The notes: generated by a model from the letters alone, not told the origin. A DNA stretch of 25,300 nucleotides from CAYHXN01 sp964373675 (GCA_964373675.1 CAYJVO010000008.1:1-25300), one strand, 5' to 3'. Counted from the stretch's first letter, positions 1 to 5,615 are shown. Numbers and translations are program-made.

Positions 1-22
1 GAAGGAGGGCTATTCTTAACTT

Positions 23-295
23 ATGTATTACGTCTATATTTTACGAAGTATTAACTTTCCAAACCAAATTTACACCGGCTTTACTACAAATCTAAAACAG
101 AGATTACAACAACATGCCCGAGGCGAAGTAAAATCTACCAAAGATAGACGGCCATTAAAGCTTATTCATTACGAATATTTTATAGATAAAGGCGATGCGG
201 AAGTAAAAGAAGTATTTCTCAAAAGTAGGTTTGGTAGAAATCAGCTGAAATTAGCATTAAAGAAAACCCTAATACAATTTAGAATTGAAGAATAA
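23..295 (+). CDS. GIY-YIG domain protein (small endonuclease-like)
   Basis: A 90-residue protein made of little more than one GIY-YIG domain. The N-terminus reads YYVYILRS and is followed by YTGFTTNLKQRLQQH, matching the two GIY-YIG core strands (here YVY and YTG) and the conserved arginine of helix 1; a KEVFLKSRFGR segment near the end fits the usual C-terminal part. Proteins of this size (UvrC N-terminal-like, YhbQ type) are known as stand-alone nuclease-like proteins of poorly defined role, possibly in DNA repair. A GGAGG lies at 4-8 but is 14 nt from the ATG, longer than usual. The gene converges on tmk and ends just before a hairpin. Family assignment is good; the function is not known. 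Confidence 0.85.
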   Translation: MYYVYILRSINFPNQIYTGFTTNLKQRLQQHARGEVKSTKDRRPLKLIHYEYFIDKGDAEVKEVFLKSRFGRNQLKLALKKTLIQFRIEE

Positions 296-322
296 AAAAG
301 CCACTTGCTTTGGACAAGTGGC
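294..322 (-). terminator. Rho-independent terminator, minus strand
   Basis: An 8-bp stem GCCACTTG/CAAGTGGC (300-322, 7-nt loop) is followed on the minus strand by six T (299-294). It would stop minus-strand transcripts that read past the tmk terminator before they cross the GIY-YIG gene. Confidence 0.65.
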
Positions 323-352
323 AAATCCGCAGTGTCACTATCCCGCTCAAGT

Positions 353-378
353 AAAAACGGCTCAAATGAGCCGTTTTT
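353..378. terminator. Bidirectional terminator between the GIY-YIG gene and tmk
   Basis: A 12-bp perfect stem with a 2-nt centre (365-366) has AAAAA at its left edge and TTTTT at its right edge, so it can terminate in both directions. The tmk stop codon (362-364) lies inside the stem. Confidence 0.8.
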
Positions 379-1009
379 CTTTAAGGATCGCTACGATTTG
401 CTGGTGAAGCTGTTGAACCGGGAGCAAACCATCAAACATTTGCCAGCGGTCTTTCTCTACAAATTCATTAAAAAACCGCAGGAATCCTTGTCGCACTCTT
501 TGGTGAAATTCCAAATCCTCTTTTTCAAAACGAGTCTCCACGCCGTCATTTTTTTTGCGAGCCAATCCTTCTTTAGGATCAATGTCAACATAAATATAAA
601 AATCCGGCCTTAGCTCTTTGGAAACTACCAGTTCGTCTAAAAACAAAAATTGTTTATCGTTTATTACACCTCGCCCACCTACTTGGTAAGCATAGGTATC
701 AGCGTTAAAACGATCAGAAATGACATCGTGGCCGGACTGCAATGCCGGCAAAATAATCTGCGAGCTATGCTGAGCCCTGTCGGCTTTAAAAAGCAAAAGC
801 TCGGCAATATTGTCAAAATGCCCCCCCTTATAATCCGAATTGAGTAAAATTTGCCGAATATCCCGACACACGCCATCATCGCCGCCCGGTTCTTTGGTAA
901 GAAGGGTTTGACGGCCGCTATTTAAAAAATAATCATGCAATGATTTCGCTTGGGTTGATTTGCCGCTACCCTCTCCGCCGGAAAAAACCAAAAACAATCC
1001 TCTTTCCAT
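362..1009 (-). CDS. tmk: thymidylate kinase
   Basis: dTMP kinase, which phosphorylates dTMP to dTDP in dTTP synthesis. The 215 residues are the usual family length. The P-loop is GGEGSGKST near residue 11, followed by the substrate-binding KEPGG. The DRF motif (SDRFNADTYAYQ, about residues 98-109) corresponds to the family DRY/DRF signature, and the lid region contains RKKNDGVETRFE. The start ATG (1007-1009) has no Shine-Dalgarno sequence, but a TATAAT lies at 1020-1025 on the minus strand, 10 nt upstream, so the mRNA probably has almost no leader. thrC lies upstream on the same strand with a 31-nt gap; this -10 box suggests tmk can be transcribed on its own. Confidence 0.95.
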   Translation of the reverse strand: MERGLFLVFSGGEGSGKSTQAKSLHDYFLNSGRQTLLTKEPGGDDGVCRDIRQILLNSDYKGGHFDNIAELLLFKADRAQHSSQIILPALQSGHDVISDRFNADTYAYQVGGRGVINDKQFLFLDELVVSKELRPDFYIYVDIDPKEGLARKKNDGVETRFEKEDLEFHQRVRQGFLRFFNEFVEKDRWQMFDGLLPVQQLHQQIVAILKEKRLI

Positions 1010-1040
1010 TGTTTATCTCATTATAAATGAACTTTCGTCA

Positions 1041-2351
1041 TTATATATCATGGCTCTCGGTTAATAACAACTTGGATAAGTCCTGATAGCGCTTGCTGAT
1101 TAAGGTGCTGTTTTGGGGCTTTTGGGAAGCTGTCCGCAACGCCGACGGCAAAAAGACCTTTTTGCCAATTGTTTTTTCTACGATTTCCGGAAATTTCGCC
1201 GGATGAGCAGTCGCTAATACAACAAACGACGACGATAACCATAACGATGCCTTTTTCGCAGCCGCAAGACCCACAGCCGTATGCGGATCGGCAATGTAAC
1301 CATACTTTTTATAAACTTCGCCAATGGTCTTTTTTGTTTCCGCTTCGCTAACAGTAATTGCCTCCAAATCTTTTTTGATGGCAGTTAAATTATTTTGATA
1401 TAAATCCAAAATTCTCGCCCAATTGCTGGGATTAGCCACATCCATCGCGTTGGAAAAAGTCATCTTGGTTTCTTTGATCGGTAAATTTCCAGTTTTTAAA
1501 TATTCGGGGACGCCGCTGTTAATATTAACAGCGGCGATAAATTTCTTGACGGGCAAACCTATCTTTTTGGCAAAAAGCCCGGCGGTCAGATTGCCAAAAT
1601 TACCACTGGGAACAACAAAATAAGGATCTGGGATATAGGATTTAGAATTTAGGGATTGAAATTGTTGATAGCCAGAAAAATAATAAAACATTTGCGGTAG
1701 AAGGCGGCCGATGTTGATGGAATTGGCCGATGACAGGTTTATTTTTTTGCGGATCTCCGTATCACTCAAAGCTTGTTTTGCTAATTTTTGACAATCGTCA
1801 AAATCACCTTTTACTTCTAAAGCGAAAATGTTTTTGCCAAACGTGGCAATTTGCTTTTCCTGCAGAGGACTTATCCTTTTGCTGGGATATAAGATAAAAA
1901 CGTTGATATTTTTTAAACCATAAAACGCGCTCGCCACCGCGCTTCCCGTGTCTCCCGATGTGGCAACTATTATATTTAATTTGCCTCTGGCATCTAGCTT
2001 CTGGTTTCTAGCTACAAAAAAGTCCATGGCGCGCGCCATAAATCTTGCTCCGAAATCTTTGAAAGAAAGTGTCGGCCCATGAAAAAGCTCTAGAATATAA
2101 AGGTTCTTGTTCAGTTTTTTCAATGGCACCGGAAACGAAAAGGCATCCTTAATAATTTTCTTCAGATCTGTTTCGGGAATATCAATAAATTCTTTAAGGA
2201 CTTGATGGACTTTAAAAACTTTATGGGCTTGCAAGAATGGCCGCGGCCATTCTTGCGGCATATATAGCCCCCCATCTTCCGCTAGTCCCCGCATCAATGC
2301 CGTTTCAAAATCAACTTCTGGCGATTTATGATTGGTGCTGTAAAATTTCAT
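1041..2351 (-). CDS. thrC: threonine synthase
   Basis: PLP-dependent enzyme that converts O-phosphohomoserine to threonine. The N-terminus FYSTNHKSPEVDFETALMRG is the usual threonine synthase N-domain. The PLP lysine lies in LSFKDFGARFM (about residue 107). VATSGDTGSA and VPSGNFGN are the expected substrate- and cofactor-binding loops. The chosen ATG gives MKFYSTN, the usual family start; a TTG two codons upstream (2355-2357) is also possible and lies 5 nt after AGGA, whereas the ATG lies 11 nt after it. A copy of the TTCTTAAGAAC palindrome sits 19 nt upstream of the ATG. It is the downstream gene after the winged-helix regulator, and hom and asd of the same pathway lie 3-6 kb away. Confidence 0.95.
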   Translation of the reverse strand: MKFYSTNHKSPEVDFETALMRGLAEDGGLYMPQEWPRPFLQAHKVFKVHQVLKEFIDIPETDLKKIIKDAFSFPVPLKKLNKNLYILELFHGPTLSFKDFGARFMARAMDFFVARNQKLDARGKLNIIVATSGDTGSAVASAFYGLKNINVFILYPSKRISPLQEKQIATFGKNIFALEVKGDFDDCQKLAKQALSDTEIRKKINLSSANSINIGRLLPQMFYYFSGYQQFQSLNSKSYIPDPYFVVPSGNFGNLTAGLFAKKIGLPVKKFIAAVNINSGVPEYLKTGNLPIKETKMTFSNAMDVANPSNWARILDLYQNNLTAIKKDLEAITVSEAETKKTIGEVYKKYGYIADPHTAVGLAAAKKASLWLSSSFVVLATAHPAKFPEIVEKTIGKKVFLPSALRTASQKPQNSTLISKRYQDLSKLLLTESHDI

Positions 2352-2367
2352 ATCCAAGAAATTCCTG

Positions 2368-2643
2368 TCATTCTAACGTTCTTAAGAACTTGAGAATAAC
2401 CATTCCGGAATCTGAAAGTTTATGTTGAACTTCTTTTCCTAAACTGTTTTTCCAAACCAATCCAGAAATAACCAATCTTCTAACGTGTTCGGCGACAGTT
2501 TTAAAGTTAGCGTGAAGCATATCGGAAATTTGCGTTAAAGAAAGATTCGGCTTTTCTTCCAATAAATACAAAACCTCAATACGGCGATGATTTGCCATTC
2601 CTTTTGTAATTTTTTCCAATTGTCTGAATTTGTTCCTCATCAT
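2368..2643 (-). CDS. winged helix-turn-helix regulator (ArsR-like)
   Basis: A 91-residue protein with an ArsR/MarR-like winged helix: helix GMANHRRIEVLYLL, then LSLTQISDMLHANFKTVAEHVRRLVISGLV as the helix-turn-helix and start of the wing, and KEVQHKLSDSGMVILKFLRTLE at the end. No metal-binding cysteines are seen, so it is not a classical metal sensor. Two ATGs lie in tandem (2641-2643, 2638-2640), without a clear ribosome binding site. It has palindromes on both sides: the 36-bp perfect one ends 2 nt before its start codon, and the weaker copy contains its last codons and TGA. This suggests autoregulation, or a mobile unit made of the gene and its palindromic ends. Its position between aroK-like and thrC suggests, but does not prove, a role in the threonine genes. 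Confidence 0.85.
   Translation of the reverse strand: MMRNKFRQLEKITKGMANHRRIEVLYLLEEKPNLSLTQISDMLHANFKTVAEHVRRLVISGLVWKNSLGKEVQHKLSDSGMVILKFLRTLE
2370..2397. repeat. TTCTTAAGAAC palindrome, copy 1 (HTH gene end / upstream of thrC)
   Basis: Palindrome with 14-bp arms and two mismatches, centred at 2383/2384. It encodes the last residues of the winged-helix protein (LKFLRTLE) and lies directly upstream of thrC. Three related copies occur in this window at 2646-2681, 3170-3201 and 7654-7685. Confidence 0.85.
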
Positions 2644-2645
2644 AG

Positions 2646-2681
2646 TATCATTCTTACGTTCTTAAGAACGTAAGAATGATA
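2646..2681. repeat. TTCTTAAGAAC palindrome, copy 2 (perfect, 36 bp)
   Basis: A perfect 36-bp palindrome centred at 2663/2664, with arms containing TTCTTACG and CGTAAGAA around TTCTTAAGAA. It lies 2 nt from the ATG of the winged-helix gene and supplies the stop codon and last residues (LTFLRT) of the kinase gene. It could act as an operator over the regulator's start or as an RNA hairpin there. Confidence 0.92.
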
Positions 2682-3154
2682 TCAATAATCTGTTGATCAT
2701 TCAAATTTTTGCAAGAAATCGTGTGGTGAGCGAATTTTTGGTAAAGCGGGATGCGTTCAGCAAACAAAGCTTCCAATCCTTTTTCTTTTAGACCGACAAT
2801 GCCGCGGGTTTCTATTTTTCCATGAAGCCGTTTTTTAATTTCTTCTAAAGGCAGAACTAAATAAATAATTGTTGTTCCCATGCGCAGTTTTTCCATCGCT
2901 TCCGGCGAATAAACAATACTGCCGCCGGGAGAAAAAACGGTTTTTTTTAAATCCAGCTCCAGCGTCAGCTGATTTTCTAAATTCACCAGCGCGTCACGGC
3001 CGTCTTTTTCCAAAATTTCCGCATGGCTCCGGCCGCTTTTGTCCTTGATTAGGTCGTCCAGATCAATAAATTTAAAATTTAGCCGTTCGGTTAATTTGCG
3101 TCCGATTGTGGATTTTCCAGAACCGGGCATACCTATTAGAGTAATTCCTTTCAT
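2654..3154 (-). CDS. shikimate-kinase-fold small-molecule kinase (possible homoserine kinase)
   Basis: A 166-residue P-loop kinase of the AroK fold. Visible features are GMPGSGKSTIGRKL (P-loop, about residues 8-21), FIDLDDLI (acidic substrate/Mg site, about residues 30-37), SPGGSIV in place of the usual GGG motif, RGI in the lid, and ERIPLYQKFA near the end. The helix that carries the shikimate-binding arginine in AroK (pattern G-E-x-x-F-R-x-x-E) reads GRDALVNLE here, with Leu-Val instead of Phe-Arg, so shikimate may not be the substrate. No other shikimate gene is in the window, whereas hom, asd and thrC are present and thrB is not. Homoserine phosphorylation is therefore an attractive inference. 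The last codons and stop come from a palindrome copy. The ATG has no clear ribosome binding site. Confidence 0.75.
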   Translation of the reverse strand: MKGITLIGMPGSGKSTIGRKLTERLNFKFIDLDDLIKDKSGRSHAEILEKDGRDALVNLENQLTLELDLKKTVFSPGGSIVYSPEAMEKLRMGTTIIYLVLPLEEIKKRLHGKIETRGIVGLKEKGLEALFAERIPLYQKFAHHTISCKNLNDQQIIDIILTFLRT

Positions 3155-3169
3155 TTTTTAATAGAAAGC

Positions 3170-3201
3170 TCATTCTAACGTTCTCAAGAATATTAGAATG
3201 A
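3170..3201. repeat. TTCTTAAGAAC palindrome, copy 3 (RT end / upstream of aroK-like)
   Basis: Imperfect palindrome with 16-bp arms, centred at 3185/3186. It contains the RT stop codon (3193-3195) and lies 15 nt upstream of the kinase start. Compared with copy 2 it has a few arm changes, with mismatches at 3185-3186 and 3179/3192. Confidence 0.8.
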
Positions 3202-4176
3202 ATTTAGCACTTTTTTCTTCAGTTTAGCGGTATTCCCATGCCCCAACAACCCCAAATATGATTGTAGAGCTTCATTCTTCGGATTCTCTTTTAGTCGTCT
3301 AAGCATTTTCCGTTTCGTCGCCGTTCTTAAAACTCTATGATCCGGAAAATGAATCCAGCCGAGATAATCCACGCCAGAAGCAAAGGTTTTTAGAAAGATT
3401 TTTTGTGGATGAATAGTTAGCCGTAATTTTTCCCGCAAAAAATCTTGTATGGAAAGTAATAACGAACTAAGCCAGCCGCGTTTTTGGGATAAAATAATAA
3501 AATCATCGGCATAGCGTACATAATATCTGGATTTCAATTTATGTTTTACAAACTGATCAAATTCGTTCATATAGATATTCACGAATAGTTGTGAAGTTAA
3601 GTTGCCGAGTGGCAGTCCCTTGCCGGGACGTTTTGAAAAACTCTGTATCACTCTCTCAATCAACCAAATTATCTCGCCATCGGAAATATAGCTTTTCAGA
3701 ATATCTATCAGGATTTTATGATCTATGTTCTCAAAAAACTTCCGGATATCGCATTTCAGAATCCAGCAGGTCTTCGTGTTATTTTTGCTAACTTCAGACG
3801 CAAAACCGCGAAATCGATCGAGGGCTTTGTGAGTTCCCTTGTTTATTCGGCAAGAAAAGGAATCGGCGATAAAAGTCCGATCAAAAAATGGATATAAAAT
3901 CCGGTAGATGGCGTGATGAAGCAGTCGATCGCGGACGCTGGCTTTGTGGATATGGCGCGGCTTGGGATCGTTGATGAAAAAATCATAATACCCGCCGTGC
4001 TCGTAAGTTTTACTTGCTAATTCCTGATGGAGCTGTAAAATATTATCCATTAAGTTCAAAGAGAAGACCTGAACATCGTAGCGGGAACGTTTACCTTTAA
4101 TAAACTCCTGCCAAGCTAAAAGCAGGTTCTCAACGGAGATTGTATCTTCAAATTTATGGATCAATTGAATTTTCAT
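3193..4176 (-). CDS. DGR-type reverse transcriptase
   Basis: Reverse transcriptase of a diversity-generating retroelement, which copies the template RNA with frequent errors at adenines. Visible RT motifs are RHIHKASVRDRLLHHAIY, then DSFSCRINKGTHKALDRF, ILKCDIRKFFENIDH (motif with the first catalytic Asp), GLPLGNLTSQLFVNIYMNEFD (G-x-x-x-SQ form, typical of DGR enzymes rather than group II introns), YYVRYADDFIIL (catalytic YADD), and VDYLGW. The roughly 327-331 residues fit the family, and there is no maturase or endonuclease domain. The start may be ATG 4174-4176 or ATG 4186-4188; neither has a clear ribosome binding site. TR and VR lie upstream on the same strand. The stop codon is inside a palindrome copy. 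Confidence 0.95.
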   Translation of the reverse strand: MKIQLIHKFEDTISVENLLLAWQEFIKGKRSRYDVQVFSLNLMDNILQLHQELASKTYEHGGYYDFFINDPKPRHIHKASVRDRLLHHAIYRILYPFFDRTFIADSFSCRINKGTHKALDRFRGFASEVSKNNTKTCWILKCDIRKFFENIDHKILIDILKSYISDGEIIWLIERVIQSFSKRPGKGLPLGNLTSQLFVNIYMNEFDQFVKHKLKSRYYVRYADDFIILSQKRGWLSSLLLSIQDFLREKLRLTIHPQKIFLKTFASGVDYLGWIHFPDHRVLRTATKRKMLRRLKENPKNEALQSYLGLLGHGNTAKLKKKVLNSF

Positions 4177-4194
4177 AATAACGATCATTTAAAG

Positions 4195-4203
4195 CCCCCC
4201 CCC
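4195..4203 (+). repeat. C9 homopolymer between RT and Avd
   Basis: Nine C in a row, just upstream of the recognisable Avd protein. The + strand ATG at 4156-4158 is open through this run but is out of frame with Avd; one extra C would join the frames. It could be a slippage site or a sequencing error. Confidence 0.8.
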
Positions 4204-4559
4204 AGCGGAAATTCGCTAAATCGGATCTTCCAATTCTTACGAAGACGATTTCGGCTTATAAAATTTGGTGGCCGATCCTCGGTCATTTTACAAAATTATC
4301 TAAATTCACTCTTGGCGAAAGAATAGACACGGTATTTATTGAATTGATTGAAATCTTGTCCTTGGCGGTCTATTCAGAAGGCGAACAGAAAAATCGTCGC
4401 TTAAACAGCGCTAGCATCCAACTAGACAAGTTAAAAGTACTCCTCCAGCTAGGTTGGGAAATAAGAGTTTTAGGAACCAGTCCATACACCAACATCTCCC
4501 TAGCATTATCCGAAATAGGAAAAATGCTAGGGGGTTGGCGCAATCAAAAGCCAAATTAA
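4203..4559 (+). CDS. avd: Avd-like accessory protein of the DGR (start unclear or frame-shifted)
   Basis: This frame encodes a four-helix-bundle protein typical of DGR accessory variability determinants, which bind the RT and template RNA. Visible are DLPILTKTISAYKIWWPIL (helix 1), FTLGERIDTVFIELIEIL (helix 2), NSASIQLDKLKVLLQLGWEI (helix 3) and LALSEIGKMLGGWRNQ (helix 4 with the family's GGW end). From 4182 there is no stop, but no ATG, GTG or TTG occurs before the TTG at 4344, which would remove helix 1 and most of helix 2. An upstream ATG (4156-4158) would reach this frame only if the C9 run were C10. The listed left end is therefore not a proven start. Avd is on the strand opposite to RT, TR and target, which is unusual. 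It may be a broken gene, a phase-variable one, or an assembly error. Confidence 0.75.
   Translation, partial: QRKFAKSDLPILTKTISAYKIWWPILGHFTKLSKFTLGERIDTVFIELIEILSLAVYSEGEQKNRRLNSASIQLDKLKVLLQLGWEIRVLGTSPYTNISLALSEIGKMLGGWRNQKPN
4498..4532. repeat. Stem-loop between TR and RT, inside avd
   Basis: A 10-bp perfect stem CCCTAGCATT/AATGCTAGGG (4498-4507 and 4523-4532) with a 15-nt loop that can itself fold. It lies about 30 nt past the end of TR on the minus strand, within antisense avd, so it could be part of the TR RNA structure. Confidence 0.6.
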
Positions 4560-4562
4560 TGC

Positions 4563-4692
4563 ACTTGCGAAGAGCGAGGAAACGACAGCAGTCACCCCAG
4601 CCGCGGTCGAGGTAGTCGAGGTCGAGCTCCCGCTTGTCGTTCCACTCTTCGACGTAAGGCACGTTGCAGTTGCCGTTCGCGTCCCACCAGAT
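4563..4692 (-). other. DGR template repeat (TR)
   Basis: This 130-bp segment aligns without gaps to the 3' end of the target gene (4926-5055, offset 363) with 11 differences. On the coding (minus) strand, the central 89 bp (4596-4684) contains five differences, all at TR adenines: positions 4637, 4640, 4641, 4665 and 4671. They change AAC GAC to CGC GGC, AAC to GAC and AAC to TAC in VR. The AAC-rich codons (NGNCN, WND) are the usual TR signature. Near the 3' end, four differences (4586, 4590, 4592, 4595), of which only 4592 is a template A, are followed by 23 identical bases; this resembles the IMH*/IMH mismatch zone. Two non-A differences mark the 5' edge (4685, 4686). Confidence 0.92.
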
Positions 4693-4816
4693 TCGTACGA
4701 ACTCTCTTCTGAGCCACCGCTCGTCAAATACTTTTCGAGCTGTATCGAATTCCGTGTTTGCTACACGATAAGAGATCGCACCAAGTCCATTAAATTTGAT
4801 CAGCCGCCCACCACCT
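4693..4816 (-). pseudogene. Protein-like frame continuing upstream of TR (relic target or TR leader)
   Basis: On the minus strand the TR frame stays open upstream to an in-frame TAA near 4817. It reads like a target protein: AISYRVANTEFDTARKVFDE, then RWLRREFVRIWWDANGN as it enters TR. No credible start codon is seen. The sequence differs from the matching part of the active target, so TR may come from an old target gene that has lost its 5' part. It could also simply be a leader of the TR RNA. Confidence 0.5.
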
Positions 4817-4872
4817 TAACAATGGGCTGTCTCGCTTGATAACTATTATGTATAAATTCGCCGGAAATTAAA

Positions 4873-4904
4873 ATGTCCCCACAAAGCTAGCTTTGTGGGG
4901 ACAT
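4873..4904. repeat. 32-bp perfect palindrome after the DGR target gene
   Basis: Perfect palindrome centred at 4888/4889 with GTCCCCACAAAG arms, 16 nt past the target stop codon. On the minus strand it is followed by TTTAATTT, so it can terminate transcription. Hairpins or cruciforms just downstream of VR are known target-site elements of DGRs, so it probably serves retrohoming as well. Confidence 0.85.
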
Positions 4905-4920
4905 CCAAGTGCCCAAGGGC

Positions 4921-5514
4921 CTAGGACTTGCGAAGAGCGAGGAAACGAGAGCGGCCATCCCAGCCGCGGTCGAGGTAGTCGAGGTCGAGCTCCCGCTTGC
5001 CGCGCCACTCTTCGACGTAAGGCACGTCGCAGTAGCCGTTCGCGTCCAGCCAGATCTGACCGAGAGCCACAACCCGGTCCTTGCCATTCCAGTTCGCGAG
5101 CGTCCAGATAAGGAGCTCACGAAGGTCGGCAGGCCGATAGTCGTCTTTTGCCATCTGTTTGATGGCGTACTCCGAAGAGACGGCTTTCTTGAAATCGTAC
5201 ACCTTGAAATCGTGGCCGATCCCAACCTCCGGGAAGCTAGCTTCGGAGATGTTCGGGTTAACATAATCGAAGCTGCCAGCCGAAATCAGGTCGTTGAGCG
5301 GCTTAGGACGATCAAGGGCGGCGACCTTCTGCTTCCCACTGGACATCCAGAAATCCACCAAACGGTTCCGGAAATCCGGATCGTCGATGGGGCGCTGGAG
5401 GGCCTTGAAAGGCAGACCGGCCTCTTTCATCATCCGCCACCATTCGGTGAATTTACCGAGAACATTGTCCACCGACATCGACATCTGCTCAGGACTCACG
5501 ATGGGTTTTTTCAT
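4921..5514 (-). CDS. DGR variable (target) protein with C-terminal VR
   Basis: A 197-residue protein whose last 45 residues are encoded by VR. The C-terminus contains ALGQIWLDANGYCDVPYVEE, RELDLDYLDRGW and ends SRFLALRKS, matching the C-type-lectin-fold tail of DGR targets that ends the display domain. The N-terminal two thirds (FTEWWRMMKEAGLPFKALQR onwards) show no signal peptide or membrane segment, so the diversified protein appears cytoplasmic or exported by another route. Start: ATG 5512-5514, 6 nt after a full GGAGG (5521-5525); a GTG directly upstream (5515-5517) is too close to it. A consensus sigma70 promoter precedes the gene. The base composition is visibly richer in GC than the neighbours, which may reflect horizontal origin. 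Its ligand is unknown. Confidence 0.92.
   Translation of the reverse strand: MKKPIVSPEQMSMSVDNVLGKFTEWWRMMKEAGLPFKALQRPIDDPDFRNRLVDFWMSSGKQKVAALDRPKPLNDLISAGSFDYVNPNISEASFPEVGIGHDFKVYDFKKAVSSEYAIKQMAKDDYRPADLRELLIWTLANWNGKDRVVALGQIWLDANGYCDVPYVEEWRGKRELDLDYLDRGWDGRSRFLALRKS
4926..5055 (-). other. DGR variable repeat (VR)
   Basis: The 3' end of the target gene that matches TR. It starts two codons after ALGQ and ends just before the stop codon. Substituted residues relative to TR include Tyr and Asp in NGYCD, Arg-Gly in EWRGK and the DGRS stretch near the end. Invariant parts (RELDLDYLDRGW, RFLALRK) hold the lectin-like fold. Confidence 0.92.
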
Positions 5515-5520
5515 CACACA

Positions 5521-5563
5521 CCTCCTTTTTGAAACATCCCGAAACCGTCGGGATCGCGGTTTC
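5521..5563 (-). promoter_or_regulatory. Leader of the DGR target: Shine-Dalgarno and two exclusive hairpins
   Basis: The leader carries GAAACCG/CGGTTTC (5541-5547 with 5557-5563) and, overlapping it, CCCGA/TCGGG (5538-5542 with 5548-5552). Both use the 5541-5542 bases, so they cannot form together. A strong GGAGG follows at 5521-5525. The leader could tune translation, but no ligand or peptide leader is recognised. Confidence 0.5.
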
Positions 5564-5585
5564 CTTGCATTAAGGAACTAATTGA

Positions 5586-5615
5586 ATTATAGCACAACTA
5601 AACCTATTTTGTCAA
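5586..5615 (-). promoter_or_regulatory. Consensus sigma70 promoter for the DGR target
   Basis: On the minus strand TTGACA (5615-5610), an 18-nt spacer and TATAAT (5591-5586) match the sigma70 consensus at all 12 positions. It overlaps the last codons of asd. The transcript should start near 5579, giving a leader of about 65 nt. Confidence 0.85.

Noticed and set aside
305..613. A + strand frame of 102 codons over tmk
   Set aside because: It is antisense to a well-conserved kinase and lacks any recognisable feature.
2370..2681. CRISPR-like array from the regularly placed palindromes
   Set aside because: Only a few copies, spaced 270-500 bp apart with genes in between; no short spacers and no cas genes.
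3193..4176. Group II intron or retron reverse transcriptase
   Set aside because: No maturase/endonuclease domain or intron RNA ends, no retron msr/msd next to it; the SQ-type motif and the TR/VR pair show a DGR.
4411..4662. A minus-strand frame of 83 codons covering TR and antisense avd
   Set aside because: It is only the TR read in the target frame and continued through antisense avd; no start signal, and the opposite strand codes for a recognised protein.
4893..5581. Long + strand open frames opposite the DGR target
   Set aside because: The target is GC-rich, which leaves the other strand open by chance. The minus-strand reading has the promoter, ribosome site and a known C-terminal fold.
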